64,000 nucleotides of DNA from Clarkia xantiana subsp. parviflora. Lineage: Eukaryota; Streptophyta; Magnoliopsida; Myrtales; Onagraceae. The notes beneath the pieces are model-generated. The model did not search any database. It worked only from the letters and a program-made list of their open reading frames with translations, and was not told the origin of the DNA. Location: the NCBI GenBank assembly GCA_036873135.1, contig JAPTYO010000010.1:6920634-6984633 (forward strand), in the 5' to 3' direction. Position numbers and translations under genes: made by a program. The first letter of the stretch is position 1; the number at the start of each line of letters is the position of its first letter. Positions 47,781 through 57,404 of the stretch are shown piece by piece.

Positions 47781-48131
47781 ACACATATTCAAAAGAATAA
47801 GGGTTCTAATGAGTTTGGTGATTTGAATTTGAAGTTAAATTTGTAATTCAAATGTGAAGTTAAATTTAGATATAGTGAATATAGAGTTTATATTTTTGGA
47901 TTGGTACTAATAGATTATGTTATTTAAAGGACAACTCGCGGGGCGGGATTTATTCTTAAAAATTCCTGGCCGAACCCGCCCGCGCCCACCTGTATATGTG
48001 TGATTAGAGTGTCAACGGATCATGGATACCCGCCGCAATTTCGCATGCCGACCCGCGTTCCGTGTGATATGGAATGGGTCAGAATTTGAGGTCGGGGGGC
48101 CTCGCGAACTGGCCCTGCCTCGTAAGTGTAT

Positions 48132-48167
<36 letters not shown>

Positions 48168-48327
48168 ACACATATTCAAAAGAATAAGGGTTCTAATGAG
48201 TTTGGTGATTTGAATTTGAAGTTAAATTTGTAATTCAAATGTGAAGTTAAATTTAGATATAGTGAATATAGAGTTTATATTTTTGGATTGGTACTAATAG
48301 ATTATGTTATTTAAAGGACAACTCGCG
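47554..48327 (+). repeat. Nearly perfect 387-bp tandem duplication
   Basis: Copy 1 is 47554-47940 and copy 2 is 47941-48327. Reading the two side by side I find one clear difference (CACGGATAC against CATGGATAC). Each copy starts GGGCGGGATTTATTC and includes a (CA)n(TA)n microsatellite and the block GAATTTGAAGTTAAATTTG. The junction lies in GGGGCGGG-type sequence that also flanks copy 2, suggesting exchange between short homologous tracts. The near identity means the duplication is recent. Confidence 0.92.
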
Positions 48328-48333
48328 GGGCGA

Positions 48334-49311
48334 CCCGCCCTACTCAACGAGATATATAAAATGGGTACTGATTTGACTATGTCTGACCCGCGAGGCTAGA
48401 CCGGAGCTGGCTATACCCACTCCGATCCATTGAATCCCTATGTGTGATCATCATCATATACAAAAATGGGAGTGTATATCACAAGTTGAGTAATGAAGAC
48501 ATTAAGAGGTAAGTCGCATCTAATTATAAGCAAACTCTAAAGAAAAACAAGAACACTGTAAAATCCATCACCAGTGCCTGTAGCTTTTAGCTCTCTACAC
48601 AATCTTCTACAAAAGAAGAGATATGGTACCCCGAATATATAGCTAGCTAGGATGCCATTTTTTTTTCTTTTGATTGTTGGAACAAAGTGTGTGTTGATTG
48701 ATTATGTCATCGAATGACGTCGCCTCCGCATATTAATTATATTTCATCATCATAAAATTGCTTCAAAAAATACAATTGCTTATATAATGAACTGTAAGTA
48801 AATCGTTAAGTTGGACTTGGATTGCATTGAATAAATGATTTTATTTTCATTGTAGCTAGGTATGTATAGACAATATATAACACAATGTAGAATTATAACT
48901 CTTGTTAAAGATTAAAAAAATATGGACATGCCATAGTAAAATGATGAGGATCAAGCTGTGATATTGTTGTGTTCTTTGCCTCTATCTTACGCCACATTTA
49001 GGAAGACTAAAAATATAATTTACAGTAAGGAAGAAATTGGAAGAAACACGTTTATATAATAGAATTGGCAGAAATTTACTTTTTTATTCATTCGTTAATT
49101 ACAATATATATATATATATAGTAGTTAACTTTACTTTATAATTTTTTATTATCTATATATATTATAAATTTTGAAAGAAAGATATTAACATTGTGAATAT
49201 GGAGCTGATGATTTTATTTTTTTTACATTAATCGATACATTTAGATAATTAAGCTGTTTTGTAGTCATTAACTCCATAGCATTGATTACCATAGGAGCTG
49301 ATGGTTTTTAA
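48334..49311. other. Gene-free AT-rich spacer
   Basis: The first 100 bases contain GACCCGC/GCGGGT motifs of the preceding repeat. The rest is AT-rich with a TA run near 49105-49121. No gene is recognised. Confidence 0.45.
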
Positions 49312-49556
49312 GTTGCAATTAATCGCAATTAAATTTTCGCTGATTTTGAACCGTTCAAGATTCAATGTATACAATTAATCGCAATTAAAATTTCGGACTG
49401 TTCAAGATTCAATGTATGCAATTAATCACAATTAAAATTTTCCTGATTTCGAACCGTTCAAGATTCAATGTATGCAATTAATCACAATTAAATTTCGAAC
49501 CGTTCAAGAATCAATGTATGTAATTAATCGAAATTAAAATTTCGTTGATTTTTAAC
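49312..49556. repeat. Tandem repeat of about 50-60 bp (five imperfect units)
   Basis: Units contain CAATTAATC(G/A)CAATTAAA, a short TTTCG/TTTCC stretch, GAACCGTTCAAGATTCAATG and TATGCAATTAATC. Unit length varies by deletions. It lies within the DNA leading up to the Helitron-like end at 49930 and is probably part of that element. Confidence 0.75.
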
Positions 49557-49930
49557 AGACGCTTGATGCGGAGACGGCGAACGAAGATACCAGGCGATAC
49601 GAGCGGTTGACAGTCTCAGTGGTAGAGCCATCTCTATCTCCGGCGAAATACCGTCGGTGGTCATTGAAGCCACATTTGTTGAAGAACAGACGCTTGACAC
49701 AGATCCGACGACCAAAGTTAGCATGCGGAACGGGCATCTAAAAATTATTTGTGAATTTGCGCAATTGTATTTTATGGTTCGAAATTTCCAGCATTTCGTT
49801 TACTTTTTCAAATTTTAGAATGATATTTTATTTACAAATATTGTTGCATATTACAAATAATCAATATAAATTTTATTGAATATTAGTTTGTTAATACATA
49901 TTTGAAGTCTCGCGCGGGATATGCACCTAG

Positions 49931-51459
49931 TATTAATAAAGTTGGGTGAGTGAGATTAACTGGACTATTCTGGTGCTGCCACGTCAGCTTTAAAGGGTCA
50001 ATATCGTGCTGCCACGTCAGCATTAAGCCTAACTCGTGCTTGACATGCACGTGCCATTTCTGATTTTACGCTACCGCTTATTCTCTTTCCGTTTCAGAAT
50101 TTAGTCTTTAAAAAATTTCATAGTTATTAAAGAAAGAGACAAAAGAGATATAAATGTCAGCAAAACAAACAACTAAATTGCAGTAAATAAACAAAAGTTG
50201 AATCGAATTAATTAATTTGCCGTTGAAACGAAGCAAATAAATTGCAATTGAAACAGAGCAACACTAGAAAACTATCGTCCATGCAATACAACTATAAATG
50301 TGCAGAACCTAGCAGTTATCCGAGAACTCTTCCGCAAACAAGATAGACAATTCCTTCGGCACTCTTTTATTACCATCCTGACAAATACATGAGCAACGTG
50401 TCACGGGCTTGGAGCTTTTTACGCTCCCATCGGAATACGCCCGCGGGGCATCCGGCACTCCCACGTCCGGATCAGCCCTCTTCTCTCCCAAGATCAGTTC
50501 TCGAAGCCCAACTTGCACTGGGCATATAGACGGAACAGGTCGTGGTTAGGGGTCTTTGCTCCGGAGAGCAGCTTAACTGGTTCTCGGCCTGCCCTAGCCA
50601 TCATCAGGAGAGCGGCATTAGCTCCCGAACCAGCAAGATACAGGATGTGTCTCGCCTTACCGATAACAACCAGGACAATGAGAACCAGTCAATGACTATC
50701 AAGTTTCACTCCAGGTATGAGTGAGAGAGATCCACATCCATAACGTCATGTCTTCTAACTACTACTCTCTTAAAGAACTTTATTTACAAAAACTACTATA
50801 GAAGTGTAGACACCAAATAGGGTTAGGATTATAAAAGTTGGGCTTGGGCTCAGCAGTTTATTAGACCGATAATACTATATCCGCAGATGACTATGTCTTT
50901 AAAAGTGATGGGTCGTTCTTAATTGGGCCTAGAGAATGACTAAGTCTTTAAAAGTGATGGGCCGTTCTTAATTGGGCCTATAGAATGTTCACTTTCAGCA
51001 ATAAAGGAATAATCTGCACAGCTGTTTTTTTTTTTTTACAATTTAGGGCATTAGTGTAAGAATTAAGATTAATTACCACAGTGAATCATACCATAAATTA
51101 AAAAGTGGTTTCTATATATGATAATATATATAAAGTGAAAAACTAGAATCATTCACCGCCCGACGTTAGAGTGATACATTATAAAGCAGCTGTTTGAAAG
51201 GCCATTTACTTGACCACAAAATAGAAACGTGATGCAAAAATTTGAATAGAAAATTGCAAATCTTATAAAAATGCATATGCATATAAATTTGAACGATAAC
51301 ATTTTTGATATTTTCTAAACAAGTATATATACTGATAAGGTATATATTCTTTACTTTGCATATAAGAGTCACTATATAAGTTTTTTTATTTGTTTAATAA
51401 AATTATTTTAAAACTAAATTGTACAATAAGTTCATCTGCTGCGCGGGTTCAGCAGCTAA
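49931..51459 (+). mobile_element. Helitron-like element abutting another Helitron 3' end
   Basis: At 49905-49930 a Helitron-like 3' end (CGCGCGGG then ATATGCACCTAG) is followed directly by TATTAATAAAGTTGGGTGAG. That sequence resembles the 5' ends at 63125, 63213 and 63387 (TATATATAATAAAGTGAAAG), and GCCACGTCAGC follows within about 60-100 bases. The 3' end of this element is CTGCTGCGCGGGTTCAGCAG, a 6-bp stem hairpin, then CTAA and T (51456-51460). A GC-richer segment at about 50320-50720 may be captured or inserted foreign sequence; I do not recognise a protein. A 51-bp tandem repeat (about 50887 and 50938, CTTTAAAAGTGATGGG) lies in its right half. Confidence 0.55.
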
Positions 51460-52098
51460 TTATTATTACATTTAGGAGTTCCCATGCCATATTTAGGTTG
51501 CCACGTTGCCCGCGAGTTTACTCAAACTAGATATGCACCAATTATTCAGCATTATTTAAAGCAGCATCGCCTAATTAATGCCTAACAGAATATCACCTTT
51601 CTTTGTTCTTAGGGAATAATCATCTCCATTTACTAGATTCCCTAATTAGTTAAAAACTTATTTTATTTTTGGTGGCCACACAACCACTAAGATACCGCAC
51701 TTTAGTTATATACCATGAGCATTTGTGTCGAAAGTGGACAAGTCGTGAGACTCGAGCGGGCCTTCTATAAAGTTCTCCATTTTTCTAGACCAACCCTATC
51801 AATATAATTCGCATGGACCATCTTTGTTTCCTTGTCCGTCACGCAACTAAACAACTCAACCTGTTTCAGAAAGACAACACCCGTAATATATTATTTGATC
51901 CACGTTTAGAATAATTTTCACTTACACTAATCAGACTGAAAATAATGCTGATCATAAAATATTAAGTTTATTAGGGAATTAATGTATTCTTTACGGTTTA
52001 AGATGATATTTTACTTTAATTATTCCTTCAGCAAATGATCCCTTTCTCAAGTGACTAGTGAATCCCAGACACATGGGAATAGAATAATATATCTTTGA
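51460..52098. other. Gene-free spacer
   Basis: No gene or clear repeat was seen between the Helitron-like end and the target duplication of the copia element. Confidence 0.45.
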
Positions 52099-52103
52099 AG
52101 ATC

Positions 52104-52400
52104 TATTGAAGTTTGTCAAGTTGGGCTGCTCAATTGGGTTGGACTATTGTTTTACATTGATTGGATTTGTATTGTGTAATATTGGATTGGGTCTTGTTTT
52201 AATTATATTGGGCTCAGTTACTTTGGGCTTGGTCTGTGATTGTTTGTTGTATTGACATTTTGTATATATGGGATTGTCTTTAAGGAGGAGAGGCACCGAA
52301 TGAAGGAACTGCCTTGATGATTCCTTGAGTGCTTTTTCTAATTCTCTCCTAGGGTTTCTTTCTGAACCCTTCCTCTTCCTCTCACCTCCAAATCTCTTAA
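52104..52400 (+). repeat. 5' LTR of the copia element
   Basis: It begins TATTGAAGTTTGTCAAG and ends CACCTCCAAATCTCTTAA just before the primer-binding site. A TATA-like TTTGTATATATGGG near 52259 is the likely promoter. Confidence 0.93.
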
Positions 52401-52412
52401 TGGTATCAGAGC
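52401..52412 (+). other. Primer-binding site
   Basis: TGGTATCAGAGC directly follows the 5' LTR. This is the standard initiator-methionine tRNA primer site of plant Ty1/copia elements. Confidence 0.93.
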
Positions 52413-52558
52413 GAGAAACGGATTCTCGTTTCATGTATTCTTGTTGAGATCCTTGCTTCCGCATATGCTCCGTTCGATCTTGCATATTTCACTGATTCAT
52501 CGTTCTGTTGCAACGATTCGTCACCTGCGATCTTTGTGACGGTTGATTTTCTTTCTCG

Positions 52559-55500
52559 ATGGAGACCAAATCTGATGATGAGCTTCGCGACGATCTACCT
52601 CCTCCCTTGACGACTGTTGATGAATTAGAGAATACCACGACTGGCAAGAAGAAGATGATCGGAGGTGATGATTACCCTGACATTCATCCGCATCATCCTC
52701 TTTATCTTCACCCTACGGATCATCCTGGTATGCACTTGGTTTCTGTCACTCTATCTAGTATTGATGACTACCCTAGATGGAGCCGTGCTATGTTCATATC
52801 ATTACATGGGAAGAATAAACTAGGGTTTGTAACTGGAAACTGTGCTCGCGACAATTTTGATTCATCTTTACATGATCTGTGGGATAGATGCAACTCTGTG
52901 GTGTTTGGATGGATATTGAATTCTGTTTCTAGAGATCTTGGTGATAGCATTATGTACTGTGAGAACGCTAGCCTTGCCTGGAATGATTTAAAAGAAAGCT
53001 TCGATAAGAAGAATGGTTCAAAAACCTATCAGCTCCATCGTGAGATTGTTCTGACCAGACAGGGACTAGATGATCTGACTAGCTTCTACACCAAACTGAA
53101 ACACCTCTGGGCAGAGTATGATGCTTCTTGTAATCTGCCATTTATTAAAGGAGATGAGTTCAAGAGACACCTTGAGCATAAAGATAACCAGCGCCTTTTC
53201 CAATTTCTTATGGGATTGAATGATACCTACTCTGCTGTAAGAAGTCAATTGCTGTTGTGGAACCCCTTACCTTCAGTGACTCAGGCCTATAGCATGCTTA
53301 TTCAAGAAGAAAATCATAGGGTGGTTACCTCTGATATGTCTGTTGGTGGAGGTTCTGTCTTGGCCAATATCACTGTCAATCCAGAGAAGTTCAAGAAGAA
53401 CACCACTTCAGTAGCTAATGTTGAATGTGACTATTGCCACAAAAGGGGACATCCTACTGAAAGATGCTATGCAAAAGGCTGTGAATTCTGTAAAAAGAAA
53501 GGTCATTGCAAGGAAAACTGTTTTAAGCTTAGGGACCTGAAAGCAAAGACTAATGGTGGGAAATCCAGTGCTACCTCTGCAATGACTGGAAGCATGGATG
53601 GCTGCCATTCTGAGGGAAATGCTGGTTCACGAGCTGGAGGCAATCAAGATGGTCTTATTACATTCACACAGGAGCAATTTGATAGGCTTGTTCAGAACAT
53701 CTCCAAAACAGGAAGCAGCATTGCTTCTGTTGCTTCCACTGATACAAGCTTACAAGCCAAAACAGCTGCTGGTATATCTCGAACCAACTCTTTTACTGAT
53801 TTCTCAAACAATTGGATAATTGATACTGGAGCCACGAATCATATGACCAACAGGTCAGATTGGATTTCAAATATTAAAACTGATTTTGGCTCTAGAGTTC
53901 AATTACCCAATGGAAACTATTCTAGAGTTATTGGCATTGGGGATTACCATATTGATAAACATAGGAGATTGCAGAACGTTCTATTTTTACCAGATTTTAA
54001 ATACAATCTATTGTCAGTCTCCAAGTTGACCACTGATTTAAACTGTTCTGCATTATTCTATCCCAAATTTGTTATCCTGCAGGACCTCTCAAGTGGGATG
54101 GTCTTGGGGAGTGGTTTTGAAGATTCAGGCCTTTATTTCCTTAAAACCTTTCATTCAGTTAATCATGCTTCTTTTGTTTCTATTAGCAATAAAGAGATGT
54201 TGTGGCACCGTAGACTAGGCCATGCATCTTCAAAATGTTTGCAACATATTTCTTCTCTGGACTCTATTGGAAATAAAGAAATGAATTTTCATAACTGTGA
54301 TATTTGCCCCAAAGCCAAGATTACTAGACCTCCCTTTCCCATCTCCAATTCAAAGGCAAACTCCTTATTTGATCTTATTCATGCAGATGTCTGGGGTCCT
54401 TACCACCAATCCACTTATAACAATAAAAGATTCTTTTTAACTCTGTTGGATGATCATTCTCGTATTACATGGGTGTTTTTGATGCAATTTAAATCTGATG
54501 TATGTGTCATTTTAAAAGAGTTTGTTGCAATGATTCAAACCCAATATGGAAAATGCATTAAAATTTTTAGAACAGATAATGGGGGTGAATTTTTTAATGA
54601 GCAACTTACTTCCTTTTTTAAATTACATGGCATCATACATCAGAGTTCTTGCTCATACACACCTCAACAAAATGGAAGGGTGGAAAGGAAACATAGACAT
54701 CTACTTGAGGTTGCAAGAGCCTTAAAATTACAATCATTCCTTCCCAATTCTTTTTGGGGGGATTGCATATTAACTGCTTGCTATCTCATTAATTTGATGC
54801 CTTCTGAACTACTAGATGGAAGATGTCCTTTTGAAATTTTAAAAGGAAACCCTGTTGATGTCAGTCATCTCAGGATTTTTGGGTGTCTGGCATATGCAAA
54901 AGATTTAGCTGTGGTAGATAAGTTTGTTTCGAGAGCTATCCCATCTGTTTTTTTGGGGTATTCTGAAACTAAAAAGGGATATAAGCTTTATAGTTTGCAA
55001 GACAAGAAAATCTTTTATTCCAGAGATGTGATATTTCGTGAGCATATATTCCCTTTTAAAAATCAACAAACTAATCAGCCACCTATCTTTTCTGATACCA
55101 CACCCAGGATGGTTGGGTATGATGATACTCCTATTCATATTTCTGACCAACCATCTAATATTACCACTGACAATGATGAGGACAATTCTCATACTCCTTC
55201 TGAGTCTTTCGATGATCCTATTCCAGATGATGAACCTCTGGATTCTGATCAAATTCTTGATCAAGGTTCTGATGGACTCTCTGATACTAATGTTTTGGAC
55301 ATTGTTGAGAATGCAGAAAATTTGCAGGTTTTACCTACTAGCACCAGATCTGGTAGAACTGTTAGAGCACCAGCACGTTTCGATGATTATGTTGTGGGCC
55401 AGACAACAACTTTGTATCCTATACAGAATCATATTTCTTACAATCATATTTCTAATAGCTGCAAATGTTTTCTAACCTCTGTTTCTGACTTAGATGAACC

Positions 55501-57067
55501 AAGTTCTTATGAGGAGGCTATTAAGAAAAACTGTTGGATTGTAGCTATGAAGGAAGAAATTGATGCCTTAGAAGCAAATAAAACCTGGGATTTAGTTCCT
55601 TTACCCTCAGGTAAGTCAGCAATTGGTTGCAAATGGGTTTACAAAGTTAAATTGAAATCTGATGGTTCTTTAGAACGCTATAAAGCTAGGTTGGTAGCAA
55701 AGGGTTATAGGCAGAAATATGGTATTGATTACCATGAAACTTTTTCTCCAGTGGCAAAAATGACAACTGTTCGTACTGTTTTAGCTCTTGCTGCTATCCA
55801 ATGCTGGCCTTTATATCAGATGGACGTTTACAACGCTTTTTTACAAGGGGATCTAAATGAGGAAGTCTTTATGCATGTTCCTCAAGGTTTTGGTAATCAA
55901 GGGGGTGATTTAGTGTGTCGATTACGCAAATCCTTGTATGGTTTAAAACAGGCTTCCAGACAATGGAATGTCAAACTTTCTGAAACATTAATAGGATCTG
56001 GTTTTATTCAGTCAAAACTTGATTATTCCCTTTTTACTAAAAGGAAAGGTTCTGAGATTGTAATTCTGTTAGTATATGTTGATGATCTTGTGATAACTGG
56101 GAATAGTTCAGCTTTGATTACAGATCTGAAAGGTGTTTTGGAAAGTAATTTTAAAATGAAGGATTTGGGTGATTTGAAATATTTTCTTGGTATTGAAGTT
56201 ATTCGTTCTGAAAAGGGTATTATCCTTAATCAAAGGAAATATGCTCTTGAGCTTATTGATGAGGTTGGTTTGAGTGATTGCAGGCCTTCCAAAACCCCTA
56301 TGGAAGTTGAATTAAGGTTAACTAATAAGGATTTTGATGAGCATCTGAGTATTAACAAGGATGATGCTTCTGTTGTTGATTCAGGTTCATTCAGGAGATT
56401 AATTGGTAAGCTTCTCTATTTGACTATGACGAGACCTGATATCTCTTTTGCTGTTCAGTGTCTGAGTCAATTTATGAAAGATCCTAAGAGATCTCATTTT
56501 GAAGCTGCTTTAAGGGTTGTTAAGTTTGTTAAGAATGAGCCTGGTAAAGGAATTTTACTTGCTTCTGATTCTGTGACTGATCTGATTGCTTATGCTGATA
56601 GTGATTGGGCTAGTTGTCCTATGTCAAGAAAGTCCGTGACAGGTTATTGTGTAAAAATTGGAAAGTCCTTGGTTTCTTGGAGGGTAAAGAAGCAGGAAAC
56701 TGTTTCTACATCCTCTGCAGAAGCCGAGTATCGCAGTATGGGACAGGTAGCTCGTGAGATTATTTGGCTTAGAAATCTTATGATGGAGTTGGGTTTTGAG
56801 CAAAGGGATCCAGTTCTGTTACATTGTGATAACAGTTCTGCAATTCAAATTGCATCTAATCCAGTCTTTCATGAGAGGACTAAGCATATAGAGGTTGACT
56901 GTCATTTTGTGCGAGATTTGTTTGTACGTGGTGTTATCAATTTCAGGTATATCAAATCCAGTGAGCAGTTAGCAGATATTTTCACCAAAGCCTTAGCAAG
57001 AAGACAGCATGAGTACTTAGTGACCAGATTGGGGATGAAGAACATTTTTGGAAGACAGGGGGAGTGA
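52559..57067 (+). CDS. Ty1/copia gag-pol polyprotein, intact
   Basis: This is one uninterrupted 1502-codon frame. The order is gag, protease, integrase, reverse transcriptase and RNase H, the copia order. Gag begins with the DYPRWSRAMFISLHGKNKLGF block (~residue 70). Two adjacent zinc knuckles of form C-x2-C-x4-H-x4-C follow (CDYCHKRGHPTERC and CEFCKKKGHCKENC, ~288-320). The protease active site is IIDTGATNHM (~420). The pre-integrase HHCC motif (LWHRRLGHAS ... CDIC, ~550-585) leads into an integrase with LIHADVWGPY (~605), FRTDNGGEF (~670) and TPQQNGRVERKHRH (~705). The reverse transcriptase has GCKWVYKVKLKSDGS (~1022), QMDVYNAFLQGDL (~1087) and LLVYVDDLVITG (YVDD, ~1170). RNase H has ADSDWASCPMSRKSVTGYC (~1344) and the catalytic SSAEAEYRSM (~1385). 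No frameshift or stop is present, so all enzymatic motifs look functional. It is an autonomous transposable element, not a host gene. Confidence 0.97.
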   Translation: METKSDDELRDDLPPPLTTVDELENTTTGKKKMIGGDDYPDIHPHHPLYLHPTDHPGMHLVSVTLSSIDDYPRWSRAMFISLHGKNKLGFVTGNCARDNFDSSLHDLWDRCNSVVFGWILNSVSRDLGDSIMYCENASLAWNDLKESFDKKNGSKTYQLHREIVLTRQGLDDLTSFYTKLKHLWAEYDASCNLPFIKGDEFKRHLEHKDNQRLFQFLMGLNDTYSAVRSQLLLWNPLPSVTQAYSMLIQEENHRVVTSDMSVGGGSVLANITVNPEKFKKNTTSVANVECDYCHKRGHPTERCYAKGCEFCKKKGHCKENCFKLRDLKAKTNGGKSSATSAMTGSMDGCHSEGNAGSRAGGNQDGLITFTQEQFDRLVQNISKTGSSIASVASTDTSLQAKTAAGISRTNSFTDFSNNWIIDTGATNHMTNRSDWISNIKTDFGSRVQLPNGNYSRVIGIGDYHIDKHRRLQNVLFLPDFKYNLLSVSKLTTDLNCSALFYPKFVILQDLSSGMVLGSGFEDSGLYFLKTFHSVNHASFVSISNKEMLWHRRLGHASSKCLQHISSLDSIGNKEMNFHNCDICPKAKITRPPFPISNSKANSLFDLIHADVWGPYHQSTYNNKRFFLTLLDDHSRITWVFLMQFKSDVCVILKEFVAMIQTQYGKCIKIFRTDNGGEFFNEQLTSFFKLHGIIHQSSCSYTPQQNGRVERKHRHLLEVARALKLQSFLPNSFWGDCILTACYLINLMPSELLDGRCPFEILKGNPVDVSHLRIFGCLAYAKDLAVVDKFVSRAIPSVFLGYSETKKGYKLYSLQDKKIFYSRDVIFREHIFPFKNQQTNQPPIFSDTTPRMVGYDDTPIHISDQPSNITTDNDEDNSHTPSESFDDPIPDDEPLDSDQILDQGSDGLSDTNVLDIVENAENLQVLPTSTRSGRTVRAPARFDDYVVGQTTTLYPIQNHISYNHISNSCKCFLTSVSDLDEPSSYEEAIKKNCWIVAMKEEIDALEANKTWDLVPLPSGKSAIGCKWVYKVKLKSDGSLERYKARLVAKGYRQKYGIDYHETFSPVAKMTTVRTVLALAAIQCWPLYQMDVYNAFLQGDLNEEVFMHVPQGFGNQGGDLVCRLRKSLYGLKQASRQWNVKLSETLIGSGFIQSKLDYSLFTKRKGSEIVILLVYVDDLVITGNSSALITDLKGVLESNFKMKDLGDLKYFLGIEVIRSEKGIILNQRKYALELIDEVGLSDCRPSKTPMEVELRLTNKDFDEHLSINKDDASVVDSGSFRRLIGKLLYLTMTRPDISFAVQCLSQFMKDPKRSHFEAALRVVKFVKNEPGKGILLASDSVTDLIAYADSDWASCPMSRKSVTGYCVKIGKSLVSWRVKKQETVSTSSAEAEYRSMGQVAREIIWLRNLMMELGFEQRDPVLLHCDNSSAIQIASNPVFHERTKHIEVDCHFVRDLFVRGVINFRYIKSSEQLADIFTKALARRQHEYLVTRLGMKNIFGRQGE

Positions 57068-57102
57068 ATTGAAGAATTGAGCAGCTTTCACTTGAGGGGG
57101 AG

Positions 57103-57399
57103 TATTGAAGTTTGTCAAGTTGGGCTGCTCAATTGGGTTGGACTATTGTTTTACATTGATTGGATTTGTATTGTGTAATATTGGATTGGGTCTTGTTTTA
57201 ATTATATTGGGCTCAGTTACTTTGGGCCTGGTCTGTGATTGTTTGTTGTATTGACATTTTGTATATATGGGATTGTCTTTAAGGAGGAGAGGCACCGAAT
57301 GAAGGAACTGCCTTGATGATTCCTTGAGTGCTTTTTCTAATTCTCTCCTAGGGTTTCTTTCTGAACCCTTCCTCTTCCTCTCACCTCCAAATCTCTTAA
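57103..57399 (+). repeat. 3' LTR of the copia element
   Basis: It is the same 297-bp sequence as the 5' LTR with one base difference noticed. It is preceded by the polypurine tract TTGAGGGGGAG (57092-57102) and followed by the target duplication AGATC. Confidence 0.93.
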
Positions 57400-57404
57400 A
57401 GATC

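Larger units (their letters stand above)
52104..57399 (+). mobile_element. Intact young Ty1/copia retrotransposon
   Basis: The element is 5296 bp with LTRs at 52104-52400 and 57103-57399, both 297 bp. Reading them against each other I find one difference (GGGCTTGGTC against GGGCCTGGTC). A 5-bp target duplication AGATC flanks it (52099-52103, 57400-57404). The LTR begins TATTG and ends CTCTTAA, or CTCTTA with a 6-bp duplication AAGATC, so the termini are not the usual TG...CA. The primer-binding site TGGTATCAGAGC (52401-52412) is complementary to initiator-tRNA-Met. The polypurine tract GAGGGGGAG ends at 57102. With one intact polyprotein, this element appears recently active and possibly still competent. 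Short LTRs and the domain layout suggest the Ale/Retrofit group, but this is inference. Confidence 0.95.

Noticed and set aside
54905..55475. Minus- and plus-strand alternative ORFs within the copia polyprotein
   Set aside because: They are shadow frames of the Ser/Asp-rich linker between integrase and reverse transcriptase.
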